Source: Pteria penguin (taxonomy: Eukaryota; Mollusca; Bivalvia; Pterioida; Pteriidae). From it: DNA of 64,000 nt. A program made the position numbers and the translations under genes. Location: NCBI GenBank assembly GCA_035048485.1, contig CM068592.1:37766001-37830000 (forward strand), read 5' to 3'. The number at the start of each line of letters is the position of its first letter. The first letter of the stretch is position 1. Positions 11,900 to 24,028 of this stretch are shown here, piece after piece. The notes beneath the pieces were generated by a model. That model ran no database searches and was not told the origin of the DNA. It saw nothing but the letters and a program-made list of their open reading frames with translations.

Positions 11900-12990
11900 A
11901 ACTTTCTGGAAAAAAATAAATATACTGAAACAGATGTCATCCAAATGTTGAAATTTCTTATAGATAACATTTTTATCGTGTGTGGAGAAAAGGTTTTTCA
12001 ACAAATTGTTGATATTTCAATGGGTAATAACTGTGCACCGCTTCTGGCTGACATATTGCTTTATTCAGAATATTAACCATCAGTGTACAAAAATCGATTC
12101 AAAATCCAAATTCATTCAATGTTTGCTATCGCAAAGACAAAATCCAATTGGCTCTTGGCTTCGATTTCACTTACAAATATATAAATGACTTGCTTTCAAT
12201 TAATAATCCTTCATTCGCGGATTACTTTAGCATCATCTATCCAAGTGAACTGGAGGTCAAAGAAACCACAGAAAATAGTAATTCTACTTCGTATTTAGAT
12301 ATTATGTTGTCTTTCGACATTGATGGGCAATTGAACACCTCACTCTATGACAAACGTGACCATTTCAACCAAATGTCCTTTTATAAGTAACAACATTCCA
12401 TCATCGCCTGCATGCGGCGTATTCATATTTCAGCTAATACGTTATTCCAGAGCATGTTCAAATTGCAATGCCTTTGTTCTGAGGGCTAGGCGACTTTCAG
12501 AGAAGCTACTCAACCATGGTTATATATGTGCTAGTCTAACAACGTCACTGAGGAACCTCTATGGTCGTTACGAGACTCATTACACAATATGATATCTCGT
12601 TACACAGACTTATAAATGATATTCTGGACTGAGATGGTTCTTGATCATTTTACACAGATTTGACACCTTCTGTAGTAGAAGGTTACCTACCTTGACTTTT
12701 CCGTATATAAATATCTATGGAATTTACACAATTTGACACTTTCTACTGGGTATATGTGACGTGTGTTGCTAGCAAGCAGGAGATGCTCACTCTCCCCGGC
12801 ACCTGATCTCACTCCATCAAGGGGGTTCACATATGCTCTTCAAGTAGACATCTTTCGTTGTTTTCTCTTTGGTTTTCATTTTCATTGATTTTGTATGTCG
12901 TTTGATTTTCGGACTTGGCTTGGATTTATCCATTATCTTTAAATTTGATACAAATTTTATTAATAATTATATTATATTAATAATTTAACT
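11900..12990 (+). mobile_element. Penelope-like element, family PLE-2, decayed copy (outer end of left arm)
   Basis: Frames encode FLIDNIFIVCGEKVFQQIV, NNCAPLLADIL, SFADYFSIIYPSELEVKETTE, SYLDIMLSFDIDG, YDKRDHF and VFIFQLIRYSRACSN, the ordered blocks of a Penelope-like RT. The catalytic YIDD line is disrupted here, with a stop close by. An insertion of about 40 bp near 12,076 is not seen in the right-arm copy. The 3' UTR runs to about 12,990 (GTGAGCATCTCC motif in reverse). Both arms carry GGGTAATAACTGTGC where other PLE-2 copies have GGGCACTAACTGTG, so this copy predates the duplication. Confidence 0.75.
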
Positions 12991-13764
12991 TCCCAGATTG
13001 TTTCTTATTTGTGTGTATGGATTGGCAAACTTCAAAAAGATGGTCTAGATCTACGTCAGTGATTCTTTACAATATATTTGCAGGTACCTGGGAAGTTGTT
13101 GTGGGTGTCTAAGGGAGGTCTTGAATTCCTATCTGTATTGCTGGGATTTCGGTACAGGTGGGGAACTCAATGAACTAGCATTTTTACAGAATAATGGTTC
13201 AAAATCAGAATTAACAGGTCCAAAAGCAAAGCGTGTCAGTTAGACTATGCACTTTAGTTACATAGTCAGAAATTGCAACAATGACAATGAGCAAAAAGCC
13301 ATCGATTTTGACACATTTTTACAAATATTAATTTAGCATTAAATATAAAATTTGATCCACAGTCAGTTATACATAAGCGAAGTTTTGTATCTAAGGAAAC
13401 TATGATTATGATGACAATTCCCATATGGCCATCAATGGAAATCAACTTCATTAATACCAATAAATTTCATCACTTCATAGCTTTCCAGATGCATTATTGT
13501 AAATGATCTCACTACAGATTAATTCATTGATGCATGATTATAGGACTTTGCCATTGCATATTTATGAGTATTCGCATCATATATGATGCAACGACTCCTG
13601 TATATTCAGGGAAAGCTAACATGGGCTGAAGCAGAGCATGTTATATTTCAAACAAAAACTTTACATATACTATTAATATATGATGATGTACCACTGGGCT
13701 ATTTTCAGAATAAATGGATGACCAATATTCAAGATCTTTCACCTTTTCGTATATCACGCTCTGA

Positions 13765-14070
13765 CACTACTGGGTCCAAAACCCCCCGAGAATCCCGTTT
13801 TTCACTGCAAAACTCTGCAACACCCTGAAAAACACTGAAGTCTGCCTGAAAAACACTGAAAAACTCTGACGGCCCTGATAAACACTGAAAACCTCTGACG
13901 TCTACCCTGAAAAACTCTGAAAAACACTGACGACCCTGAAAAACTCTGCAAAACTCTGACGCCACTGAAAAACTCTGCAAAACTCTGAAAAACACCGAAA
14001 AACACTGACACCTACTGCGATGCCCTCCGGCTGTGCGATCGCGGCCTCGCGTACTTCTATACGGTCCCTT
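13765..14070 (+). repeat. Left terminal inverted repeat of the CACTA element with subterminal array
   Basis: After CACTACTGGGTCC comes an array of 10-17-bp variants of CTGAAAAACACTGA / CTGAAAAACTCTGACG from about 13,810 to 14,010, then a GC-rich block GCGATCGCGGCCTCGCGTAC near 14,034-14,053. The repeated words suggest multiple binding sites for a transposase or accessory protein, as in plant CACTA elements; that role is inference. Confidence 0.85.
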
Positions 14071-15821
14071 TTAAAATATAAGCCCTTAAAAAGGTTCGCT
14101 GTTATCTATCTATGACCTTTAATATGTATTAAATGTGAATAATTTATAAGCGGGGAATAAGAAAAAAACCCTCATTTTTTACCATTTGTTAAGGACTTAT
14201 TTTAACGCTTTTTATAGATAAAATTATTAAGATATTGTTCCTATTCTGACTTACGTTTGTAAGATGATCTTTACATTTGCAATTTCATAAATCACATGAA
14301 TTACGTACTTAACAAAAACAATGTTTTTCACAAAGGGCTTTCCAGCGCGATGTCACTTGTTTTATTGATCGACTTAAAGAAAGAAAGAAAGAAGAATGAA
14401 ACAAACAAACAAACAAATAATCTAACTACAGCAGTAGCATGTTGCTTAACATCGTTGTTTCAAAGAGGTACATTAAGGGAGAGGGAAATAAGTACAAAAT
14501 ATAGAAGAAGACATTTTTAAATTTATGTATTTATTTATTTATTTATTCATTGATATATTTATTTATTTATTTATAATAAAAGCACTATTTTTTCCGTACA
14601 TTTCGGCCAGCGGCCTTCCTCGGCGGACTTCATTTATTTATTTTCTTATTTATTTATTATCTATCTATTTATTTAATTATTAATTCATCTATTTATTTAA
14701 AATAAGAACATTAAATTTTTCCATACGAAAATAATACATCAAAATAAATTTAATAAAAATAATAAGATTTTAAAAAATCGATAGACGAAGTTTACAGAAA
14801 ACGCAGAGTTATAATTGTAAATAGATAAATAAATACAGGAAAAAAAAGAAATAATTATTTCCATATATCCCTATCAATCATTTTAATAACACATAATGAT
14901 TGATGTTTATTTTTACATCTTTTCCAATCTGTGTAAAGAATCCACCCAAATATCGTTATTTTACGACCTTAAGGCCAATCCCCACTCTCTTTCGAGTTTA
15001 AAGGCATTCATGATTAATATTAATAAATCAATATTGCATTCTTTATAAATTAACGGCCATTCACCGATAAAACACTGTGAAGTTGCGTTAATTTAATTCT
15101 GTCAACACCCCCCCCCCCTCCATTTTTTTTTAAACAGTGTCCAACTTGAGTGAACGAGCATGGCTTTGGGTATGCGTATTTCCTGCTCGCTACAGGCCGT
15201 AACGCAGCTACTTATTTAATACGTATGTAAATTAATGGAACAGAATAGCATTTTATATCACAGCTTTACAATTCTCACATTTCGCATGTATTCTTTAATG
15301 TTGCTATTATCAGAGGAAATGAGGAAGAAATTGAACTTAAATAATTGATGTAGTTTAGTTTATGACATAAAAATAAATGATCGTGTTTAAAACAAATTGT
15401 TTCACTTTTGAAGATTGAAAATCAGTTTTTGTCCTAAACTCACTGTTAAAATGACACTTTAATTTTGCCAATAACACAAAATTAACATTGAAATGTATCA
15501 ACTGGATATGTTTCAACCTGTTACTAAATATGTTCTGTCCCCTCATACATACATGTACGAAGGTAATGTTAATTACGATTCCCAATTTACACCATGATAG
15601 GAAACAAACTATATGAGATTACAGGTGATATTTACCGGGTCAAACAACCGGATGTTTATTACGTAATAGAGAACTGATGGCACGTAGAATAAAGGTAAAA
15701 AACAAAGACATGTCGGATTAAAATAAAGCAATTTCAGATTCCATGTGTGTGCCGTTACTTTCTGATGAAGATATTCTAGTATAATATATATGTATATAAG
15801 AGAGAAGGGGCGTGTGTGTGT

Positions 15822-15852
<31 letters not shown>

Positions 15853-16076
15853 GGGGGGGAGTGTATGGTCTCAATTTAAATATACTATATGATTTAAACA
15901 TCCTACTCGATAATTTACGATTTGGATCCATAGGTTGGGGCAGATCGAGGTATCTGTTCTAAATATGACACTGTTTACTTGAATTTATATGTGATTTTGA
16001 AAATAAAGGTCAAATACTTTTCTAGTTTTGACAGTACAGGGTCTTTTCATGTAAGACTTCTATGTCCCAGTCAACA

Positions 16077-16394
16077 TGGCGAGCGCCATTGTATTCGCCA
16101 TTGCTATACATGACCCTTACTGGATACATTGTTACAATACGTAATAAGGGAGATACTGTTCATAGGCGGATCTAGAAATTTTTGAAAGAAAAAAGGAGAG
16201 GGGGAGGGCACAGTCTCCCATTGAAAAGGGGGGGGGGAGGGGTGCTGTAAGGCGAGCGCCCTTGTATTCGCCATCGCCATACATGACCCTTACTGGATAC
16301 ATTGTTACAATACGTAATAGGCGGATCTAGAAATTTTTGAAAGAAAGTGGGAGGGCACAGTCTCCCATTGAAAGGGGGGGGGGGGGGGTGCTAT
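16077..16394. repeat. ~170-bp tandem duplication inside the CACTA element
   Basis: Two adjacent copies begin GGCGAGCGCC and share ACATGACCCTTACTGGATAC, AGGCGGATCTAGAAATTTTT and GGGCACAGTCTCCCATTGAA, each ending in a long G-run. The second copy has an internal deletion of about 20 bp. A separate GT tract with a 20+ G-run lies at 15,811-15,860. Confidence 0.9.
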
Positions 16395-16945
16395 TAGATA
16401 AAATCATTTTATTGTATAGAGTTACATGATGTAGATTAAGTAGGTCGTGATATAACAAACAGCAGATACGTTGTTTCACTGTTATATTGAAACTTATTCG
16501 ATGCTATTTCAAGCAACATTATTGAATACCGATAGAATATATAATCACTGAAATATTTTATAGGACAAAATTTACGTATGTCATTCGAATGAAAGAGCAA
16601 CACGTAGACACGTAAAATTTTCAGTTAAAGAAAGTTATTGTCCTCTGAACTTTGTTATATTACGCTGTTATAATAAGAACAAAGGTTAAATGTGTATATC
16701 TTAAATTTGTGTGAAAAGTATTGATAGAGAAAAAAGTAGTACGTGTGTGTGTGAGGGGGGGGGGGTCGGTTTAAACTTGAAGGTCGTCACATGACAATAC
16801 ATGGGTATATTCTCTGTAAATGTTGCAACAGAATTGGAATAGAATGCATTGTGTTATTTAAAATGAATGACAAGCGATTTTCTTTGTGGTCGATTTGCTG
16901 TCAGTACTGGTGTATTAAATTCGCTTTTCGTATAAAATTTATAAT

Positions 16946-16949
<4 letters not shown>

Positions 16950-16989
<40 letters not shown>

Positions 16990-17050
16990 TTCATTCATTT
17001 ATTTATTCACTTTTTTATTTATTATTCAATAATTTATTATTTATTCACTA
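16950..17050. repeat. (ATTT)n microsatellite
   Basis: Tandem ATTT units with a few ATTC variants. A similar array sits near 14,520-14,700 in the other half of the CACTA element. Confidence 0.9.
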
Positions 17051-17420
17051 ATTTATAGTTCTGGAGCTTCTTTTTTACATTTTTTTTTTAATTTTTCCTT
17101 CACTATATATGTGAATAAACAGTTATGAAACAGTGATATTTACCAGGAATATATGTACATACATTTTCATTTGGAAATACAAATGTATATATAAATCTCG
17201 GTAAGAAAAGCCTTTGTATTGTAGAACGCCTCTGCTGGGTTTGTTTGGTTTGGAATAATGCATCAGTAAAATTAAATTTAGAGATTCGTTAAAATAATTT
17301 CACTCCAAAACACCGTACAAAAATGCGAGATATGTTTTATTTATTTTCTCTTCTCCCCCCCTTTTTTTTTCTAATTTACCACTAATTAACTCATCATTTT
17401 ATATACATTAATGCTTATAG

Positions 17421-17736
17421 AAGGGACCGTATAGAAGTACGCGAGGCCGCGATCGCACGGCCGGAGGGCATCGCAGTAGGTGTCAGTGTTTTTCAGGGTT
17501 TTTCAGAGTTTTGCAGAGTTTTTCAGTGGCGTCAGAGTTTTGCAGAGTTTTTCAGGGTCGTCAGTGTTTTTCAGAGTTTTTCAGGGTAGACTTCAGAGTT
17601 TTTCAGTGTTTATCAGGGCCGTCAGAGTTTTTCAGTGTTTTTCAGGCAGACTTCAGTGTTTTTCAGAGTTTTTCAGGGTGTTGCAGAGTTTTGCAGTGAA
17701 AAACGGGATTCTCAGGGGTTTTTGGACCCAGTAGTG
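17421..17736 (-). repeat. Right terminal inverted repeat of the CACTA element
   Basis: Inverted copy of 13,765-14,070 with the same GCGATCGC block and an array of GTTTTTCAGAGTTTTTCAG words. It is about 10 bp longer because repeat units differ. Two overlapping open frames of Phe-Gln-Ser-type residues here (17,480-17,734) are translations of the array and not genes. Confidence 0.85.
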
Positions 17737-18035
17737 TGATATGGTTACATTTAGAGCCTCTTTTTTACACCACACAATAATCATTTCAAACATATATCAT
17801 GACAGCACCTGTCTGCTGCAACGCTTCATGATTCAAACAATCGGTATTTTATATGTGAAGTGACAATGCATACGGTGAATCGGGGGCACGATTATCAATG
17901 CATAATCCGAGGGATAGAGAGACACCAGACTAACAATAAGGAGAAGTACTGTTATTGTCTTTTATTACATCTAGAAAAATGTACAAGAAGCATTGTCCTA
18001 GACGATACGGCGAAGGTTAATCACCAGAGTCTGTT

Positions 18036-18756
18036 CTATCCATAGTGTTTATAGTACCCTCCGCCACCATAATATCCTCCTCCAGGATAGTAACCGCCGC
18101 CTTTGTAGTATCCACCACCTCCCCACGGACCTTTTTTCCATCCTAAAACACATTATTAACTGACAAATTTGTCCGTACATCATTTTAACAAAATCATGGA
18201 AACTCGTTTCTGCAACTGCATTACAATCTAAACAAACTGTTTAAGAATTACTTTGCCTCGTTCGTGAGCGTATATTTTTATATGTTTGGTCATACCGTTT
18301 CATCAACTATCTTTCTTCTCCGTTCTCTTTACTATCAATGTGTACCATTTTATTTCGAAATAATTATTATTGCAATGCATTTCATATTCTGACTTGTTTT
18401 ACAGAATTTCCAAACATATGACTTTGAAATTTAACAAACAAACCCCAATTTTTAAATGGCAAAAATTGTGGTTGTTGAAATTCGCACTAACTACTAAATA
18501 GAGAATACTTGTACATGTCATCTTATATTACAAAACGTGAAACTCTGATATAGACTAGAAGGTACAGATAGAAAAATAAAGAGAATTAATACATTTTAGT
18601 GGAAATTTGGCCGAAAAAAAAACCGAGATTAACACATGTCTTGAAAATATAAGGATGTATGTGTTCATACTCACCGTAATATCCCGGTGCGGCCTCAATG
18701 AGCGCCACGAGACAGAGAGAAATAAGTATGGCACAGATTATTAGTTTAGAAACCAT
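18036..18756 (-). CDS. GYK-A: secreted Gly/Tyr/Lys-rich small protein, two exons
   Basis: Exon 1 is 18,675-18,756 and exon 2 is 18,036-18,142, joined by a phase-1 intron with GTGAGT donor and TTTTAG acceptor. The 62-residue product starts MVSKLIICAIL, a hydrophobic signal peptide with likely cleavage after ..LIEA, leaving about 40 residues. The mature part reads APGYYGWKKGPW followed by GGGGYYKGGGYYPGGGYYGG repeats and ends YKHYG, with no cysteine. A TATA box (TATATAAG on the minus strand) lies about 45 bp upstream and AATAAA follows at 17,961-17,966. The protein is identical to that of GYK-B; the differences seen are synonymous. By composition it could be a shell-matrix, byssal or glycine-rich antimicrobial-type secretory protein. 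I do not recognise the exact family. Confidence 0.88.
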
Positions 18757-18800
18757 GTTGAGGGTTCTGTATCAGCTTTAAGATTCACAGATTATGAGGT

Positions 18801-18840
18801 CTTATATAGATTGCGCAGGGGCGGAAGTGTGTAACAACTG
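18801..18840 (-). promoter_or_regulatory. GYK-A core promoter: conserved block plus TATA box
   Basis: On the minus strand CAGTTGTTACACACTTCCGC is followed by TATATAAG. The GTTGTTAC/ACTTCCG pair, and in most cases the TATA box, recur upstream of the GYK-B, 28.8-kb, 31.9-kb and GYK-D first exons. Confidence 0.7.
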
Positions 18841-19512
18841 TAAGCAACACGATAAGTGATTAAGGCATTACATCTTAAACGGAGGAATTTACGGGAAATA
18901 GCATTTGATAGACAACAAAAATATTTGGTGTTTAACAATCAGAAGACATTTTTTGCGCGCAATCAATATCTTTACAACCAATTTATTCATTTTATTTGCC
19001 AAAGGCAAACATAATGGAAGGAAACAATTTTCAGAAAGCAAACTAGTATTCAAATATTAGCAACTGGAAAAAATGTATGGAGTTTAAACTTTTGATATCA
19101 ACTAAAGTCTTTGATTACAATTTGGCTTCCAGAAATTTTTTCCAGAAAAAAATAGAAGTGTCATGAAAAATCAATAAAAGAAAATGCCGCTTAAAACGTT
19201 AGAAACACAAGAGTAAGACATTTGTTTCACGTAATTTTCGATCAACCGTTTATGAACTGTCAGTCTATCTTTAATGTTATAGAATATCTAGCCTATATAG
19301 TTTTCTCTGTAATCAGAAGAAGTTAATACATAGATAATATATTAGCTAGTACATATACATATGTGTATTTGTTTAATATTATACAGTTATTTTTAAACAT
19401 GAAATGTTGTCTTCTTTAAAAAGAATGGATTTGCACATAACTAGGTTTTTTACATTTCTAACTATATTTTGTTCTTCGATGTATTTTACTCTTAAGAGGG
19501 TACTGTTCTGCG

Positions 19513-20342
19513 TTGCAAAAGTCCTGCAATAACTGCCGGTAGGGCGGCTAGGTCCCTGATGTGCAATGCTCCCGACGAACAGAGGGGGCAGTGTTCAGCG
19601 CCTTATTTCAGGTTCCTTAAAAACCAATTATTGACCCTTCCATTATTAGAATAACTTATGCAGTGATCAGAACTTGCAGAAAACGTGTTTTTCATTTAAA
19701 CCAATTAAAAAAATCATGAAGAAAACTAATTCTTAAGCCTTAAAATCATGAAACCGATGTTTGTAGGGAATTTCAACATTTTGGGAACACAACACAATTT
19801 TAAGGGAATTCTTAACCGAGTTTACTTTCGGAAATAGCAAAGTAGCGATAAGAGATTTATGAACTTTAAATTTAGTTTAATTTTGCCTTGAATCATACGA
19901 CTCATCAGCATATATATCATATATACAATTATGCACATAATAGTGTAAGGGCATTTTTAAGATTTCATGGAACCGCATCTAACACTAAATCTTTTACTAG
20001 GCTGTCTAAGAACTTTATCGCTACATGTTTACGTGATGTCATAAAGATACATACTATCAGAAATGGTTCGTAAATATGTAGCTCTAAATATCACTTTATT
20101 ATTCCACTAAGTTGCATGCTTTGCGTATTTTCTTTCCACTTCTATTATAAATGTTTTGTTTTTGTTCAACGTATGAATTATTAACAGTGCTTTTCCGTGG
20201 TGACGTCTGACATATGGCTGAATCAGATATTTTATCTTTTCCTTTATACACCCCTAAGGGAATTTATACAATATCTCACACAGACTATCCGTCGTTACCC
20301 GTAGAGCATGGAATAGAACTAGCTAAATGATATCAGAATTCA
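19513..20342. other. Spacer between duplication arms, first part; no gene
   Basis: Unique sequence between the arms. The stretch 19,530-19,600 (CGGTAGGGCGG..CCCTGATGTGC) looks like a worn Penelope 3' UTR. The short frame at 19,888-20,073 has no recognisable domain. Confidence 0.5.
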
Positions 20343-20366
20343 GAATTATAAAAGCAAACATAATAA

Positions 20367-21209
20367 AAGAAAAAAGAGGAGTTACCGGCTCAGTTATGTG
20401 GCAGAAGTCACCATGGAGCTATACAATACATGAATATAAATAATATAATAGAACATTTAACACATTACAAAAATATTTGATTGTAGTGCAATTACGATAC
20501 CGACTTAGGACGGTCATTTAATTTGACAAAAGCCAAACAAATGGTGTGGTTAACCGGTTTACGGGCCCACCTTCCCACTCACCGTAACAGCAGAACAATC
20601 AAAAGACGTACATATAAAAATTTATAAATAATCCTCCATGTAAAGAACAAGGGTCAACAGGTATCGCATATTGAGAGGTCATAAAAATATAAACATGTAA
20701 GGTATTGTAAAACACATAATGGTATAAAAATATATGCGACATCAACATGATAAACCGTGCTCTGCCAGTCTGAAAGCGAGCTAAGACCCTAGATCTGTAG
20801 GAGTCCCGACTTACAGTCACAGGGGACGAGGTTCAGGACCATGTCTCCTCTGAAAGAGGTTTGGACAAGGCCCGTCATATAGTCCCCACCGCCCTGTTAG
20901 TCAGCGTGCAACGTTCAAGTAAAAGTCTGCATAAGGCTGTAGAGGGGCCAAATACAAGACCTATAGTCTTTTTGATGATCTCAATATCATATTGTCTATT
21001 TAGGAGACGTTTGACTATTTTATTACATGATAAAATAACGTTATCGGAGCCTTTTACTTTCCTTAGTTTATATACGAGATCACCGTAATAATTAGGATGG
21101 GAAATTCCATTGAATACATACTGTTGAAAAGAAATATTTCCAAATTTAGATAGAAGTTCTGAATAAGATCTGAAGAATTTGCCGAATGTTTTTCTTAGCT
21201 TGTGATAAG
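20367..21209 (-). mobile_element. PLE-1 fragment in the spacer, C-terminal frame intact
   Basis: The minus strand reads KLRKTFGKFFRSYSELLSKF, then FQQYVFNGISHPNYYGDLVY, KLRKVKGSDN and CRLLLERCTLTNRAVGTI to a stop at 20,875, then the full 3' UTR and tail to CCTCTTTTTTC at 20,367. The frame is open over about 110 residues. It is 5'-truncated at about 21,209 (CACAAGCTAAG). Confidence 0.85.
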
Positions 21210-22035
21210 AGAACAACGTTATAATATGCATTTCGCATAATTCCGTAATTCCGGAAATATTGGAAAATATCAGTAATAATACTACGCTATTGAAACAATT
21301 TCAACTATTGAAAAAAAATACAAGAATTTGATATCATAAAAAACAAAAGATAATCTGCACCATGATTACAGAACAGTACCCTCTTAAGAGTAAAATACAT
21401 CGAAGAACAAAATATAGTTAGAAATGTAATAGATCTAGTTATGTACAAATCCATGTTTAAAGAAGACAACATTTCATGTTTAAAAATAACTGTATAATAT
21501 TAAAAAAATTCACATATGTATATGTACTAGCTAATATATTATCTATGTATTAACTTCTTCTGATTACAGAGAAAACTATATAGGCCAGATCTTCTGTAAC
21601 ATTAAAGATAGACTGACAGTTCATAAACGGTTGATCGAAAATTACGTCAAACAGATGTCTTACTCTTGTGTTTCTAACGTTTTAAGCGGCATTTTCTTTT
21701 ATTGATTTTTCATGACACTTCTATTTTTTTCTGGAAAAAATTTCTGGAAGCCAAATTGTAATCAAAGACTTTAGTTGATATCAAAAGTTTAAACTCCATA
21801 CATTTTTTCCAGTTGCCAATATTTGGATACTAGTTTGCTTTATGAAAATTGTTTGCTTCCATTATGTTTGCCTTTGGCAAATAAAATGGATAAGATGGTT
21901 GTAAAGATATTGATTGCGCGCAAAAAATGTCTTCTGATTGTTAAACACCAAATATTTTTGTTGTCTATCAAATGCTATTTCCCGTAAATTCCTCCGTTTA
22001 AGATGTAATGCCTTAATCACTTATCGTGTTGCTTA

Positions 22036-22075
22036 CAGTTGTTACACACTTCCGCCCCTGCGCAATCTATATAAG
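22036..22075 (+). promoter_or_regulatory. GYK-B core promoter: conserved block plus TATA box
   Basis: CAGTTGTTACACACTTCCGC then TATATAAG at 22,068-22,075, 45 bp before the ATG. Same arrangement as GYK-A. Confidence 0.7.
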
Positions 22076-22119
22076 ACCTCATAATCTGTGAATCTTGAAG
22101 CTGATACAGAACCCTCAAC

Positions 22120-22842
22120 ATGGTTTCTAAACTAATAATCTGTGCCATACTTATTTCTCTCTGTCTCGTGGCGCTCATTGAAGCCGCACCGGGATATTAC
22201 GGTGAGTATGAACACATACATTCTTATATTTTCAAGACATGTGTAAATCTGTTTTTTTTTTTTCGGCCAAAATTTCCACTAAAATGTATTATTTCTCTTT
22301 ATTTTTCTATCTTTACCTTCTAGTCAATATCAGAGTTTCACGATTTGTAATATAAGATGACATGTACAAGTATTCTCTATTTTGTAGTTAGTGCGAATTT
22401 CAACAACCACAATTTTTGCCATTTAAAAATTGGGGTTTGTTTGTTAAATTTCATAGTCATATGTTTGGAAATTCTGTAAAACAAGTAAGAATATGAAATG
22501 CATTGCAATAATAATTATTTCGAAATAAAATGGTACACATTGATAGTAAAGAGAACGGAGAAGAAAGATAGTTGATGAAACGGTATGACCAAATATATAA
22601 AAATATACCCTCACGAACGAGGCAAATTAATTCTTAAACAGTTTGTTTAGATTGTAATGCAGTTGCAGAAACGAGTTTCCATGATTTTGTTAAAATGATG
22701 TATGGACAAATTTGTCAGTTAATAATGTGTTTTAGGATGGAAAAAAGGTCCGTGGGGAGGTGGTGGATACTACAAAGGCGGCGGATACTATCCTGGAGGA
22801 GGATATTATGGTGGCGGAGGGTACTATAAACACTATGGATAG
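22120..22842 (+). CDS. GYK-B: secreted Gly/Tyr/Lys-rich small protein, two exons
   Basis: Exon 1 is 22,120-22,201 and exon 2 is 22,736-22,842. Intron phase 1, donor GTGAGT, acceptor TTTTAG. The translation is identical to GYK-A (62 residues: signal peptide, GYYGWKKGPW, then Gly-Tyr repeats ending YKHYG). The first exon has two fewer gaps from the ATG to the donor than an unspliced frame would need: reading through gives a hydrophobic run that is intronic. Polyadenylation signal AATAAA at 22,912-22,917, in the motif CTAGATGTAATAAA shared with GYK-A and the 32.3-kb exon. The gene is the mirror copy of GYK-A, so it arose by inverted duplication. Confidence 0.9.
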
Positions 22843-23839
22843 AACAGACTCTGGTGATTAACCTTCGCCGTATCGTCTAGGACAATGCTTCTTGTACATT
22901 TTTCTAGATGTAATAAATGACAATAACAGTACTTCTCCTTATTGTTAGTCTGATGTCTCTCTATCCCTCGGATTATGCATTGATAATCGTGCTCACTATT
23001 CATATCAGAGTGTGATATACGAAAGGGTGAAAGATCCTGCATATTGGTCATCCATTTATCCTGAAAATAGCCCAGTGGTACATCATCATATATTAATAGT
23101 ATTCATGTAAAGTTTTTGTTTGAAATATAACAGGCTCTACTTCAGCCTATGTTAGCTTTCCCTGAAGAATATACAGGGGTCCTTGCATCATATATGATAC
23201 GAATACTCATAAATATGCTATGGCAAAGTCCTATAATCATGCATCGATGAATTAATCTGTAGTGAGATCATTTACAATAATGCATCTGGAAAGTTATGAA
23301 GTGATGAAATTTATTGGTATTAATGAAGTTGATTTCCATTGATGGCCATATTGGAATTTTCATCATAATCATAGTTTCCTTAGATACAAAACTTCGCTCA
23401 TGTATAACTGATTGTGGATTTAATTTTATATTTAGTGCTAAATTAATATTTGTAAAAAAAATATGTCAAAATCGATGGTTTTTTGCTCATTGTCATTGGT
23501 GCAATTTCTGACTATGTAACTAAAGTATATAGTCTAACTGACAGCAAGGAAGACACGCTTTGCTTTTGGACTTGTTAATTCTGATTATGGACCATTATTC
23601 TGTACAAATACAAGTTCATTGAGTTCCCCACTTGTACCGAAATCCCAGCAATACAGATAGGAATTCAAGACCTCCCTTAGACACCCACTACAACTTCCCA
23701 GGTACCTGCAAATATATTGTAAAGAATCACTGACTTAGATCTAGACCATCTTTTTGAAGTCTGACAATCCATACAAACAAATAAGAAACAACCTGGGAAG
23801 TTAAATTATTAAATATTAAAACAAAATTTGTATCAAATG

Positions 23840-24026
23840 TGAAGATAATGGATAAATCCAAGCCAAGTCCGAAAATCAAACGACATACAAAATCAGTGAA
23901 AATGAAAACCAAAGAGAAAACAACGAAAAATGTCTACTTGAAGAGCATATGTGAACCCCCTTGATGGAGTGAGATCAGGTGCCGGGGAGAGTGAGCATCT
24001 CCTGCTTGCTAGCAACACACGTCACA
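23840..24026 (-). mobile_element. PLE-2 3' UTR piece, right arm
   Basis: GATAATGGATAAATCCAAGCC, CATATGTGAACCCCC and GAGAGTGAGCATCTCCTGC match the tail of the PLE-2 copy at 34.2-34.4 kb. It continues beyond the inserted TA-flanked element at 25,129. Confidence 0.7.
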
Positions 24027-24028
24027 TA

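Larger units (their letters stand above)
13765..17736. mobile_element. CACTA-type DNA transposon, non-autonomous, 3,972 bp
   Basis: The ends are CACTACTGGGTCC and GGACCCAGTAGTG, inside inverted repeats of about 306 bp (13,765-14,070) and 316 bp (17,421-17,736). The flanking 3-bp repeat TGA lies at 13,762-13,764 and 17,737-17,739. The opposite arm of the inverted duplication keeps one TGA at the equivalent place (23,005-23,007, reverse strand). CACTA termini, a 3-bp TSD and subterminal arrays of short repeats are hallmarks of the CACTA/EnSpm (CMC) superfamily. The interior has no transposase-like frame. It contains ATTT-rich arrays, a GT/G-run and a ~170-bp tandem duplication, so the element would depend on a helper. 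Confidence 0.85.
12015..19512 (+). repeat. Left arm of a large inverted duplication containing GYK-A
   Basis: The reverse complement of this segment matches 21,370-25,846, apart from one insertion of known boundaries in each arm and a ~140-bp stretch (17,740-17,885) absent from the right arm. Matching landmarks include 19,447-19,512 with 21,370-21,435, the whole GYK gene, the CAATGCATCTGGAAAG region near 13,480/23,280, and the PLE-2 remnant at the outer end. Outer limits are estimated by eye. Confidence 0.85.

Noticed and set aside
17480..17734. 84-codon Phe/Gln/Ser/Val-rich frame and its mirror at 13,729-14,011
   Set aside because: Both are translations of the CACTA subterminal repeat array; the frames stay open only because the repeat words lack stops.
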